From Psychrobacter pasteurii (lineage in GTDB: Bacteria; Pseudomonadota; Gammaproteobacteria; Pseudomonadales; Moraxellaceae), in NCBI RefSeq assembly GCF_900162815.1, contig NZ_FUGD01000055.1, positions 20,125 to 84,124 of the forward strand: a DNA stretch of 64,000 nucleotides. Direction: 5' to 3'. Each line of letters begins with the position of its first letter. Within the stretch, counting starts at the first letter, position 1. The notes under the pieces were generated by a model. It did not search any database, had not been told where the DNA came from, and saw only the letters and a program-made list of their open reading frames with translations. Below are positions 38,209 to 46,900 of the stretch, piece after piece. Position numbers and translations under genes: made by a program.

Positions 38209-40341
38209 CTAACCATCATTGCCCCAACGTATCTTACTTAACTCATCAAGTAAGGCTGGTCGTCTTGGCTTAGTACTAAATCGGGCTTGCCATCCTGCGA
38301 CCATCGGTTGCCATACCTTTTTGCCCTCAGGAAGTGCCTCTAACATGATTTGAATATCCTGTGCCAACTCATGATAATGCTTGCGTTCACCGACATTTTC
38401 AATACATTTTTGCCAATGTTGTAGATAAAAATCTATCAACCAACTTGCATCATTAGCAATCAATTCATCTTGATAACGCTTGATATAATAAATATCAGGA
38501 TGAGCTTTAATCAAAGCTGATAGCGCTTCGCTTTGTTTTTCTAGTTCATAGATTTGAATTAATACAGCATAGGTACTTCTGTCAAAGGTTGAACGGGCAA
38601 AATATGAGTTCATAGAAGGTGCATCATTAATACTTTTATCAATGCTTTGTTGCAAGCTGTGTTGTAACTCTACCTGTTTCGCCTTGATAGTTTTTTGCCA
38701 TTCAGTTTCTGTATAGCTATCCTTCCATTGTTGATAATAAGACTCATTAATTCTACCGCTACTCGCTTCAATTGCTAACGCTTTACTGTTCTCACGCAAG
38801 ATAGTCAATAACTTATCTTTATCGTACCTTTTAGTTTGTAATGTGTCATTTTTTAATGCCTGACTGGCTATATTGACAAACTGTATTTGCCATTCCTCTA
38901 TCTCACTATGATAACCCCTATCTTTTCTCTTAGCTATCCTCACGCCTTCTTCAATGAAGCTCATAGCATCTTCTAACTTACCTTCTTGCATGGCATTATT
39001 TATCAGCATAAGGCGAATGGCTGGCAGATGTTGATAATCTTTTATCAGCTGGGCAACAGGCTCAACAACCTTAGAATAAATAGCCAGCTTAGGCGTATTA
39101 TGAATATAATTTAATAAGCCAATTTTTAGTACCATCATGTTTTTAAGCTCAAAATCCCTATAAGAGGAAATTTTGGTCTTCTCGATACTTTGGTTTAAAA
39201 AATTAACCGCACCTAGCCAATCTTGCTTAGCAATAAATAAATCAAAGTACAATCGTTCCATATGATAGTTGTCAGAGATTTGACGTATATCACCTTCATA
39301 TTGCCAGTATTGTATTTTCTCTTTTATCTCAGTGATTAAGGTATCAGGCAGGTAGGTATGGTATACCGTAAAATCTTGTGACCAATCTGGCAAATATCCA
39401 ATACCATAGTCATTATCTTCAACATTAAACAATACTTTGCCAAGCTTGGCAAAACCTACATTAACAGGCTCATATAAGTCTGAGTCGGGATACTCATCAT
39501 ACAGCCTGAGTATCGTATCCATCCAATATATTGCCATACTAAGTTGGTATTGAGGCTGAGTAGTAAACTGGTTAAACAACATATCAAATTGATATAAAGG
39601 CTCACTGACATCAGGTTCATAGCCATATAATTGATAATCATCTAAGTCTAGTAGGCTATCAATTTGACGATATAAAGACTGCAAAACGATAGGGTGATGC
39701 TCAAAGCTTTCGTATTTGGAAGATATGTCTTGGATTCTTTCGTCTTTTAAATTAGAAAACTCATAATCCTGTTTGGCACTGGCATTTGTATTGACTTTGC
39801 TATGGGCATTATTTTCATGGGCCTTTGCCTGATACTGGCTGTGCCAGATGACCAATTCATCGATAAGCTCAGGATGACGCAAAAAGCAATGCTGAACGAA
39901 ATTGCGCAGTGCTTTTTCATCAAGGGAATGTATCATCTTATCCTTATCAATTATGCCATCAAGCACCTCAGCACTTCCAACATCATTATAACAATCCATA
40001 CCAGTCGCCGAGTCGATTGTAGGCAGTTGACCGCCTGCTTGTAACGTACGAACTTTTAGTAACATTGCTACCATATGCTTGCAATAATCATCATAAGGGC
40101 ATTGGCAGCTCATAGACTCAATCACCATATCTTTATCTGGCAAATCTGTGAGCAATAGCTTGACTTGATAAGAACGACTGCCAATCACATAAGAGACATA
40201 TTGCTTGGTTTTTATACCGTGGGTACTGACACTTTGCTTTGATAGCTGAGTCACTCGCCCCATGTTTTCATAGTCACACCCACGCTCGATGATAGTATTT
40301 CTAAATAGCTTCTCAAAGCGTGATAACTTGCCAAGTGCCAT
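38209..40341 (-). CDS. SWIM zinc-finger protein, 710 aa
   Basis: Residues about 75-100 hold a SWIM finger: SMSCQCPYDDYCKHMVAMLL fits C-x-C-x6-C-x-H. The rest is a long, mainly helical region with no catalytic motif I recognise; it reads like helical repeats (around residues 330-600). SWIM fingers bind DNA or proteins. It is a single gene whose 3' end lies 57 bases from the IS region. Codon use resembles the neighbours. The function is unknown. Confidence 0.8.
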   Translation of the reverse strand: MALGKLSRFEKLFRNTIIERGCDYENMGRVTQLSKQSVSTHGIKTKQYVSYVIGSRSYQVKLLLTDLPDKDMVIESMSCQCPYDDYCKHMVAMLLKVRTLQAGGQLPTIDSATGMDCYNDVGSAEVLDGIIDKDKMIHSLDEKALRNFVQHCFLRHPELIDELVIWHSQYQAKAHENNAHSKVNTNASAKQDYEFSNLKDERIQDISSKYESFEHHPIVLQSLYRQIDSLLDLDDYQLYGYEPDVSEPLYQFDMLFNQFTTQPQYQLSMAIYWMDTILRLYDEYPDSDLYEPVNVGFAKLGKVLFNVEDNDYGIGYLPDWSQDFTVYHTYLPDTLITEIKEKIQYWQYEGDIRQISDNYHMERLYFDLFIAKQDWLGAVNFLNQSIEKTKISSYRDFELKNMMVLKIGLLNYIHNTPKLAIYSKVVEPVAQLIKDYQHLPAIRLMLINNAMQEGKLEDAMSFIEEGVRIAKRKDRGYHSEIEEWQIQFVNIASQALKNDTLQTKRYDKDKLLTILRENSKALAIEASSGRINESYYQQWKDSYTETEWQKTIKAKQVELQHSLQQSIDKSINDAPSMNSYFARSTFDRSTYAVLIQIYELEKQSEALSALIKAHPDIYYIKRYQDELIANDASWLIDFYLQHWQKCIENVGERKHYHELAQDIQIMLEALPEGKKVWQPMVAGWQARFSTKPRRPALLDELSKIRWGNDG

Positions 40342-40462
40342 CTTGTACCCTTTTATTTACAGCTTTATAGTTAATACCCCGCTCTCAACACTTTTAGGGG
40401 TTGAAAAAAATGACACCTCACTATCCTTAAAGTTTTCGACCAAGAAGACCAAGGACAATGAG

Positions 40463-40573
40463 ATGCCACTTGACGAATTTATCATTAATATCTATCTAAT
40501 GGTAGAGCAATATTATACCAATTCCCTCTATACACGACAAAAAACAAAAAAGCTGACTAAGGACAAGGCATAA
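40463..40573 (+). pseudogene. Possible N-terminal fragment of a transposase
   Basis: A reading of 36 residues begins MPLDEFIINIYLMVEQYYTN and soon stops. An acidic helical start of this form resembles IS982/IS4-type transposase N-termini, but it is too short to prove. Its second half overlaps an IS end-like sequence at 40526, so it looks cut by, or fused to, another element. Confidence 0.3.
40526..40541 (+). repeat. Solitary IS-end-like sequence
   Basis: CTCTATACACGACAAA differs at one base from the terminal repeat CTCTGTACACGACAAA of the element that begins at 63844. No partner end was found nearby by eye, so it is probably a remnant of an ISAba1-like element. Confidence 0.5.
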
Positions 40574-40629
40574 TAGTAATTTTTCTTACGAACCACACTT
40601 GATGAAATGAGAGTCGCCTAATTCATTAA

Positions 40630-40818
40630 ATGGTGACAACTATGTTGACAAACACCGAGCGTAAGATATTCCCATCTGATCAAGCGGCGTTTAAGGTTGT
40701 TTATCTAGCAACTCAGCAGGCTTCTAAAAAGTGGTCGATGCCTATCCGTAACTGGACGTCTGCTCTTAATCGCTTTATGATTATGTTCGATGAGCGTGTT
40801 AGTAAGCATTTAATCTAA
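40630..40818 (+). pseudogene. C-terminal fragment of an IS256-family transposase
   Basis: The 62 residues (FPSDQAAFKVVYLATQQA, then SKKWSMPIRNW and ALNRFMIMFDERV) match the conserved C-terminus of IS256/Mutator-type transposases. An in-frame stop lies directly before the Met, so the rest of the gene, with its DDE core, is gone. About 10 bases past the stop, TTACACAGAATCTGGGATGG resembles the right inverted repeat of such elements. Confidence 0.75.
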
Positions 40819-41186
40819 ATTGCAGTTACACAGAATCTGGGATGGGCTCTCTTAACGATTTTTATTTATCAACTTGACTGTCAGCGCAACTAATTAGCAT
40901 ATACTCTGTTAGTTGGATTTCATTTTCTAGATTACCTCTAATTATCATCTCATACCTTTAGCTTCCTATAAACCTTATAAAAACATTCTCCTGCCAACAA
41001 TAATAGCAGATAGCCCTAGATGCATAAGACTCCATAGGTGATTACAACTTATTAACAAACAAGACATTTAGGATAAAGGATAGTTGGCTATTATGGAGTA
41101 TTATTATTAAACGTTTGTATAATATAACTACAAAACTTATTTTACCGATTTTACCGCCTAAAAAAACGAGCAAGGGAGATGTCATA

Positions 41187-41606
41187 ATGAAGGCTAATCA
41201 TTCAGTACTTAAAAAAATGCTGTCACTGGCAATAGGGGCAACGTTAATTGGTGGCCTAGCTGGCTGTATTGTGACACCTGATTACGACTATGGTGATCGT
41301 CCTATTTATAAGGATGATAGACACCAAACCAACAAACATCATGATAGAAAGTATAAGCACGACTATAAAAAGAAATATAAAGGCGATGATGTTGAAGATA
41401 GAATTAAACGAGAAGCTCGTTACCCTGCTATAAAAAGACAGGCTGTAAGAAAGGTTCAATCAATGGGTTATCGTGTTGATGAGATTGAACTAGATGAAAA
41501 GAATGGCCGTGGTATTTTTGAGATTGAAGCCAAACGTGGCGGGCAAGAGTACGAAATTGAACTCGGCTATCCCAACCTAAATGTCATTAAGATTGAAAAA
41601 GACTAA
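41187..41606 (+). CDS. PepSY-like predicted lipoprotein, 139 aa
   Basis: The ATG at 41187 follows AAGGGAG; an earlier in-frame ATG at 41115 has no such site. The signal peptide ends in IGGLAGC (Cys 27). A very basic, Lys/Tyr/His-rich linker of about 50 residues follows. The C-terminal domain (AVRKVQSMGYRVDEIELD through YEIELGYPNLNVIKIEKD) has the shape of a PepSY domain. The gene after it is a shorter paralogue, so the two probably form an operon. The 845 bases before it hold only transposon remnants and AT-rich sequence. Probably periplasmic; the function is unknown. Confidence 0.75.
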   Translation: MKANHSVLKKMLSLAIGATLIGGLAGCIVTPDYDYGDRPIYKDDRHQTNKHHDRKYKHDYKKKYKGDDVEDRIKREARYPAIKRQAVRKVQSMGYRVDEIELDEKNGRGIFEIEAKRGGQEYEIELGYPNLNVIKIEKD

Positions 41607-41659
41607 ATTACTGCAAACATCTTTTTAAATATTATTTTAATACTTAGAGGTAAGTTTTC

Positions 41660-42046
41660 ATGACAAATATTAAGCTACTATCAGCAGGCCTTATGGCTGC
41701 TACTTTAGGGGTTGCCACAGGCTGTACATCAACTCCATTAATCCTAGATGGTCCTATTTATCATCCTAATGGAGGCGTTTATTACCCGGATGGTAAAGGC
41801 GATTATAAAAAGCATGATGACTATAAAAAGAAAAATAAGAAGAAACACAAGAAGAGTGAGTACAATCGAGTTAATGCAGAGAGAGTGGCCACTCGTAAGT
41901 TAAACAGTATGGGCTACCGAGTTGAAAAGGTAGACTATAAGCACAGCCAAGGCATTGTCAAAACAAAAGCATACCGTGGTGGCAGTAAATATAAAATTGA
42001 CTTGGCTTATCCAAGCATGAATGTGGTCAAGCTAAAGAAAGACTAG
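41660..42046 (+). CDS. PepSY-like predicted lipoprotein, paralogue, 128 aa
   Basis: Same plan as its neighbour 53 bases upstream: signal peptide with lipobox (GVATGC), a Lys-rich linker and a PepSY-like end (ATRKLNSMGYRVEKVDYK through YKIDLAYPSMNVVKLKKD). The two differ throughout but share the MGYRV and YPnlNV motifs. Both linkers are basic, which suggests contact with an acidic surface such as LPS or nucleic acid; this is speculation. Confidence 0.72.
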   Translation: MTNIKLLSAGLMAATLGVATGCTSTPLILDGPIYHPNGGVYYPDGKGDYKKHDDYKKKNKKKHKKSEYNRVNAERVATRKLNSMGYRVEKVDYKHSQGIVKTKAYRGGSKYKIDLAYPSMNVVKLKKD

Positions 42047-42067
42047 TAGAGTAGGGGAGCGCCTACA

Positions 42068-43333
42068 TTAACGACTGCTCAGGCTGTCTATATAGTCTGC
42101 CCAGTGCTGCATCATTTGAGTACGTGTGTCTATCTCATCAAGTCGGTTATACGCTCCACCATGGGTATCTTTGATTCTATGGCCAAGCTGTAGCTCTGTC
42201 ACAATGTCTGAATAGCGAAGTTCAGGTTGTTCCATCAGTAAAGTTTTGGCAGATGCCCTAAATCCATGTGCACAGTGCTTACCTTTATAGCCTAGACGAT
42301 GAAAGGCTTGAACCAAGGTCGCTTTACTCATGTATGCATTATTTGATGAGCGAATTGACGCAAATACATAAGGCTTATAACCGGTTATCTTTTGAATCTC
42401 ACGCAGGCGGTAGATAACTTGATCTGCCAATGGCACTACCAAGCTTGAGACCATATCCTCACGACCTTCACCCTTAGTAGGTGAAAACTCCCATAGTTTA
42501 TTATCCCAATCAATCTCATCCCAGCGCATAGAGCGCAGATCGATACTGCGCACAAAGACATAAGGCAATAAATTCATTGCCATCAAGGTCAGCTCGCTTG
42601 CTGCAGTAAACTCTGACATATCCCTTAATAACATAGCAAACTCATCGGGTTTAGTCAGTGCTGGCAAGTGTTTACCAGAGTTGGCTGGTGCCAATTCTCC
42701 ACGGGTGTAAATGGCAACGTTGTTATCGCACAAACCCCGTGCAACAGCGAATGAAAATACTTTTTCTGTATATAAACGGGTACTGGCACCGACAAAGGCT
42801 GCTTCATTATCGTTATTTTGAATAGATTCACAGACGTTTAGGATGGTTTCGCTGGTAATATCATTAATACGTAAGTCGCCAATCTCAGCACACATATAAC
42901 CCAAGCACAGATCCCAAAACTTTAAGGTAGATTCACTAAAAGAGCGCTTACCAGATTTGCGTTGACGGCGGCTATTAATTTTATTGTCCTTCCAGGCTTC
43001 AGCAATCTCAGAAAAAGTGGCATTTTTTAGATGAGCGTATTTATTAACCCGTTGCTGTTGGCGTATGGCTTTAGGGTCAGTGCCATTTCGAACCATATCT
43101 AATACAGATTCTGCTTTGGTTTTAGCCTCGTTTAAACTAATATCCTCTACAGAGCCCAAAGTCATACGTGGACGTTTATTAGGCTGATGTGGGTGGGTAT
43201 AACGTAGATAATATTCTTTTTTACCATTAGGGTAGGTGCGTACACTTAACCCCGGCACACCAGCCACCGCAACTAGGTAATCTTTATCACGGCACTCAAG
43301 TCTATTGATGTCCCGTTTATTATGAATAATCAT
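42068..43333 (-). CDS. Tyrosine recombinase/integrase, 421 aa
   Basis: An N-terminal arm-binding domain of DUF4102 type (YYLRYTHPHQPNKRPRMTLG) is followed by a core-binding domain and a catalytic domain with Arg (RSIDLRSMRWDEIDW), His-x-x-Arg (HGFRASAKTLL), the second His (LGHRIKDTHGG) and the nucleophile Tyr (AYNRLDEID). ATG at 43333 is chosen over a GTG 18 codons upstream. Integrases of this form insert islands at tRNA or other sites. No tRNA is seen near it, and no second island end was recognised. Confidence 0.88.
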   Translation of the reverse strand: MIIHNKRDINRLECRDKDYLVAVAGVPGLSVRTYPNGKKEYYLRYTHPHQPNKRPRMTLGSVEDISLNEAKTKAESVLDMVRNGTDPKAIRQQQRVNKYAHLKNATFSEIAEAWKDNKINSRRQRKSGKRSFSESTLKFWDLCLGYMCAEIGDLRINDITSETILNVCESIQNNDNEAAFVGASTRLYTEKVFSFAVARGLCDNNVAIYTRGELAPANSGKHLPALTKPDEFAMLLRDMSEFTAASELTLMAMNLLPYVFVRSIDLRSMRWDEIDWDNKLWEFSPTKGEGREDMVSSLVVPLADQVIYRLREIQKITGYKPYVFASIRSSNNAYMSKATLVQAFHRLGYKGKHCAHGFRASAKTLLMEQPELRYSDIVTELQLGHRIKDTHGGAYNRLDEIDTRTQMMQHWADYIDSLSSR

Positions 43334-43870
43334 ATTTCTCACTTTATTGCTTTTATCAGTTAGATAAAGTGCACCTGTTTTTTGCACAACTTTTTATAAA
43401 ATAATTTTTGTACAATCTAGATAATTATTGTGCTAAAGTATTCCTAACAAACAGCGTTCGCTGTCTCTCATTGCTACTATCTCTTCTCAAATCCAGTGCC
43501 AAATCACTTCTTTATTTGGACACCAAACTGGACACCAAAACCACATAAAATAAAATACAAACCCTTTATTATTATAGCTTTTATACTAAATTATCCCCAA
43601 GTATCCCTTGGGGATGATTTGGTTTATTATAGATGAAATAAAACATAAATGCTGGCAAGTGACGGTTTATTGGATAAAAAGGTGAATTTTTATGCAAATA
43701 ATAGGCGCCTGTATTTGCACAGAATTATAAAAGCAGGGTCTTAGTACTGTTCTGTGCAAATATGAGCGCCTGTTTTTTAGCCTAAAATCCGGATAAAGGG
43801 TTTTATTTGACAAGCCATTGGATTTCAAGGATATTGAGTTAAATAACACCCAACTAGCAAGGATGCTAAT
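43334..43870. other. 537-bp intergenic region with hairpins and a direct repeat
   Basis: It holds, in order: the dyad ACAGCG-TT-CGCTGT (43451-43464); two direct copies of TGGACACCAAA (43517-43527 and 43529-43539), spaced one helical turn apart; a 9-bp hairpin ATCCCCAAG/CTTGGGGAT (43593-43615); and the first 49-nt inverted-repeat element (43713-43761). It is the upstream side of the integrase gene, so some of these could be recombination sites. No gene is seen. Confidence 0.5.
43713..43761. repeat. 49-nt inverted-repeat element, copy 1
   Basis: ATTTGCACAGAA and its exact complement TTCTGTGCAAAT are separated by 25 bases. Outside it GGCGC (43704) and GCGCC (43766) could extend the stem across short internal loops. 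Same arms and same spacing as copy 2 at 44302. It lies about 110 bases before the Mpo1-like gene. Confidence 0.85.
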
Positions 43871-44275
43871 ATGAAACACGAAGTAGATAATAAATCCCTA
43901 AGAACATCTGAAATTACATCAGAGAACACACCTGTCTATAATATTATTACCACCAAGCCTACCAATAAAAGCTTTTATAGCTTTTACTTAGAAGAGCACC
44001 AAAATGTCATATCTCGAAGATTACACTTTGCTGGTAGTAGCTTTGGTTTAATTGGATTGGCCACAGCATTGAAAACTGGCAAAGTCAGCCCAGTGTTTAA
44101 AGGCATTGCTGCCGGTTATGCCTGCGCTTGGGTGGGTCATTTCTTTTTTGAGAAAAATAAACCCGCCACATTTAAATATCCCGTTCAAAGCTTTGTTAGT
44201 GACTTTCGGATGTATGCAGATATCCTACGAGGCAATGTTAGTCTAAAAGATTCAAAGTTTGATAAAGTTAGCTGA
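43871..44275 (+). CDS. Mpo1/DUF962-like membrane protein, 134 aa
   Basis: The motif set FYSFYLEEHQNVISRRLHFAG, then AWVGHFFFEKNKPATFKYP and FRMYADIL, is that of the DUF962/Mpo1 family. The conserved His residues (EEH, RLHF and GHFF) can bind iron; the yeast member Mpo1 is a 2-hydroxy fatty acid dioxygenase. Two hydrophobic segments (GSSFGLIGLATAL, IAAGYACAWVGHFF) place it in the membrane. A 35-residue N-terminal tail precedes the domain. A clean ribosome site (AAGGATGCTAAT) fixes the start. The gene is bracketed by two copies of a 49-nt inverted-repeat element. Confidence 0.82.
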   Translation: MKHEVDNKSLRTSEITSENTPVYNIITTKPTNKSFYSFYLEEHQNVISRRLHFAGSSFGLIGLATALKTGKVSPVFKGIAAGYACAWVGHFFFEKNKPATFKYPVQSFVSDFRMYADILRGNVSLKDSKFDKVS

Positions 44276-44301
44276 AATTAGCAAATTTTGGTTGCTCTCA
44301 G

Positions 44302-44350
44302 ATTTGCACAGAATATTAAAAATAGGGTAGTTTCCCTGTTCTGTGCAAAT
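44302..44350. repeat. 49-nt inverted-repeat element, copy 2
   Basis: The arms ATTTGCACAGAA and TTCTGTGCAAAT are identical to copy 1 and again 25 bases apart. The interior is partly conserved (AAAA, AGGGT and CTG at matching positions), and here AGGG/CCCT could form an inner stem. It lies 27 bases past the stop of the Mpo1-like gene. Confidence 0.85.
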
Positions 44351-44529
44351 AAAGCCGCCTTATAATTGTTCAAAATTTAATCAGCTTTTTATAATGAGTA
44401 TGCTTTTGATACTTTGTCATAGACTTAAAAAATACAACAAGATAAATTACTTAGAATAAGCTAAACTGCCTCGCTAAGATTGAATAATATTTATTGATAG
44501 CAAGTACATTAAAGCAAAGGCACCTCGTT

Positions 44530-45243
44530 ATGGAACAAGCAGTAACCCCAACAGAACAAAAACCAGTATTCATGCCAAGAGTCGGTAGTGACAACCTGGT
44601 GAAGACCGATATGGTTAGAATTGAACATCACGTGGGGTTTGCGACCAGACAAAAGAAAAAAACCATTAACGACTTGCACCGAGTCATCAAAAAGAAATAC
44701 GGCTTTAAAAACGTATTGGAGCTGTCTAGCAAATCAGGCAATAAATTAAGCTTTCCATTAAGCCCAGTTAGCCTAAAAATAACCAATGAAGCTGATGGTA
44801 AGCAATATAGTGTCGAGAACGCTTATCAAGCTAGCAAGATGTTTGAAAGAGGCGGGCCATTCGTTGACTTACTGGACGCTGCACCTAGACAAGCCAAAAA
44901 AGACGAGCGTTTAGTAACGTCAGGTGACATTACCGGTTATGACTATTTTGGCATGGTTTGGGGGCTAGAGCCCTTAACAGTATTTTATGATTGGCTGTAT
45001 GTGAATGCGTTAAAACAAAATAAGCACCTGCACGAAGAGGTGCTGCAGTATCAAGCCTTTACTGATATTTCATTTAACCCTAAGAAGAACATCCATTGTC
45101 CTGCATATTCGCTAGCAATGTTTGTGGCTCTGCATAAAAGAGAACTGCTAGAGGGCATTGAAGATCCGGGTACCTTTTTTGATTTAGTGACAGGATTTGA
45201 GCTGAGTAATACTGAGCATCTTTTGCAAGAGGGTTGGTTTTAA
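44530..45243 (+). CDS. NADAR-family protein of the DarT1-associated antitoxin type, 237 aa
   Basis: The start at 44530 has AAAGG ten bases upstream. N-terminal FMPRVGSDNLVKTDMVRIEH then HHVGFATRQKKKTINDLHR; middle YSVENAYQASKMFERGGPFV; then EVLQYQAFTDISFNPKKNIH. By memory this is the NADAR-type antitoxin partner of DarT1 toxins, which removes ADP-ribose from nucleic acid guanosine. Recognition is by pattern; no search was run. No DarT-like gene flanks it: upstream is Mpo1-like, downstream is bioA. Either it stands alone or it serves a toxin elsewhere. It lies in the accessory stretch with the integrase. Confidence 0.7.
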   Translation: MEQAVTPTEQKPVFMPRVGSDNLVKTDMVRIEHHVGFATRQKKKTINDLHRVIKKKYGFKNVLELSSKSGNKLSFPLSPVSLKITNEADGKQYSVENAYQASKMFERGGPFVDLLDAAPRQAKKDERLVTSGDITGYDYFGMVWGLEPLTVFYDWLYVNALKQNKHLHEEVLQYQAFTDISFNPKKNIHCPAYSLAMFVALHKRELLEGIEDPGTFFDLVTGFELSNTEHLLQEGWF

Positions 45244-45270
45244 TAGTTTTTAGACAGTAGCTCTTAAGAG

Positions 45271-45316
45271 ATACGGCACATACTAATTAAAAATAAAGTG
45301 TGTGCCGTATTAAAAA
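45271..45316 (+). terminator. Terminator after the NADAR gene
   Basis: Perfect 10-bp arms ATACGGCACA (excluding ends) and TGTGCCGTAT surround a 20-base loop. A short AT run follows. It lies in the 319-bp gap before bioA, in which nothing else was recognised. Confidence 0.6.
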
Positions 45317-45562
45317 TTATTATCACAAGCAATCAATTTATTAATGTTATGCACGTAAGTCCTTGTAGGCGATAGCTTTAACAGACCTTATTTAACATAA
45401 TATACATTATGCGAAAACAAACCAACCGGATTTAGAAGACTTGGATTAGTTTTATTCAGGACTCTATCAGTCATCAGCCAAATGTTTCTATAAACATTAA
45501 TGTTGCGACCATATCAATTATTATTAATGCTAACATATTGCGATGACTTTCATTCCTCATAA

Positions 45563-46900
45563 ATGTTTTCTGATAATAATTTGTCCCACACTATGCAAAA
45601 CAATAATTCTAATCCACTAAATCAAAACTCCGATGACTTTGATCACAACCATCTGTGGCATCCGTACGCAAGTTTGCCGCCATCATATCCTAACTTAGTT
45701 ATCGATAAAGCTGACGGCGTTTATCTGTACACTAAATCTGGTGACGCACTCATCGATGGCATGTCATCTTGGTGGGCAGCCACTCACGGCTACAATCATC
45801 CCAAATTAAACAATGCTGTCACAACACAGCTGTCTAATATGGCCCATGTTATGTTTGGCGGCTTAACCCATCAGCCTGCCATTAATTTGGGCAAAAAACT
45901 GCTCTCCATTGTGCCTCAAGGCTTAGATGCTATCTTTTATGCTGACAGCGGCAGTATTGCGGTAGAAGTTGCCTTAAAAATGGCCATGCAGTATCAATTG
46001 TCACAAAACAAGCCTGAGCGTAATCAGATAGCAACTACCCGCTCCGGCTATTATGGTGACACCTGGCATGCTATGAGCATCTGCGACCCTGTGACTGGCA
46101 TGCACAGTATCTATGGCAAACAGTTGCCGATACAGCTATTTACCGATAAACCAGAAGCCGGCTTCGACACCCCATTAGCCTCTGATATAAAAGCTAATTT
46201 GTGTACATTTTTTGAACAAAATCAGCATAAAATAGCGGCATTTATCATCGAACCTGTGGTACAAGGTGCCGGTGGCATGCGCTTCTATAACCCAGAATAT
46301 ATAAGGGTTTTACGAGAATTATGTGATAAATATGACGTGCTATTAATCGCTGATGAAATCGCCACAGGCTTTGGCCGCACTGGCCAAATGTTTGCTTGCC
46401 AGCATGCTGATATATCACCAGATATTATGACTGTCGGTAAAGCCTTAACTGGTGGTTATATGACTTTTGCGGCCACATTATGTCAGCGTCATGTGGCTCA
46501 AAGCATTGCCAATAGCGAGTATGCAGCCTTGATGCATGGCCCTACTTTTATGGGCAATCCCCTAGCCTGTTCTGTTGCTTTAGCTTCTCTAGAGCTTATT
46601 ATTGACGGTGATTATGCCAAAAGAGCGCGTCATATTGAGTCACAATTAAAGCCTTATTTGCAGCCATTAAGTGAATATACACAGGTGTCTGATGTACGTA
46701 TTTTAGGCGCTATCGGTGTAATTGAGCTAAAAGAGTCGGTTGATATGCCACGTTTTCAGCAATTATTGATAAAACATAAGGTTTGGGTCCGACCTTTTGG
46801 TAAGTTGGTCTATATTATGCCGCCAATTATTATGAGCGATGATGAGTTAGCTCTACTGTGTGAGCGATTAACCCAGGTGCTATCGGAGTATTTGGCATGA
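45563..46900 (+). CDS. bioA: Adenosylmethionine-8-amino-7-oxononanoate aminotransferase BioA, 445 aa
   Basis: A class III PLP aminotransferase. The BioA-specific start HLWHPYASLPP is seen; YADSGSIAVEVALKMA, LIADEIATGFGRTGQMFAC and VGKALTGGYMTFAATL carry the PLP site with the Schiff-base Lys in the last. It makes 7,8-diaminopelargonate with S-adenosylmethionine as amino donor. Met-11 is an alternative start; neither has a strong ribosome site. It overlaps bioD by four bases. Confidence 0.93.
   Translation: MFSDNNLSHTMQNNNSNPLNQNSDDFDHNHLWHPYASLPPSYPNLVIDKADGVYLYTKSGDALIDGMSSWWAATHGYNHPKLNNAVTTQLSNMAHVMFGGLTHQPAINLGKKLLSIVPQGLDAIFYADSGSIAVEVALKMAMQYQLSQNKPERNQIATTRSGYYGDTWHAMSICDPVTGMHSIYGKQLPIQLFTDKPEAGFDTPLASDIKANLCTFFEQNQHKIAAFIIEPVVQGAGGMRFYNPEYIRVLRELCDKYDVLLIADEIATGFGRTGQMFACQHADISPDIMTVGKALTGGYMTFAATLCQRHVAQSIANSEYAALMHGPTFMGNPLACSVALASLELIIDGDYAKRARHIESQLKPYLQPLSEYTQVSDVRILGAIGVIELKESVDMPRFQQLLIKHKVWVRPFGKLVYIMPPIIMSDDELALLCERLTQVLSEYLA

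Noticed and set aside
40289..40462. Upstream part of the open frame that contains the MPLDEF fragment
   Set aside because: It overlaps the start of the SWIM gene on the opposite strand and shows no protein-like content.
43334..43870. tRNA or tmRNA attachment site for the integrase
   Set aside because: No cloverleaf or tRNA 3' end could be read on either strand around the integrase.
43713..44350. The two 49-nt inverted repeats as integron attC sites around a cassette gene
   Set aside because: The arms lack the attC core bases (GTT with the matching AAC end), both copies are short simple hairpins and the nearby integrase is not of IntI type.
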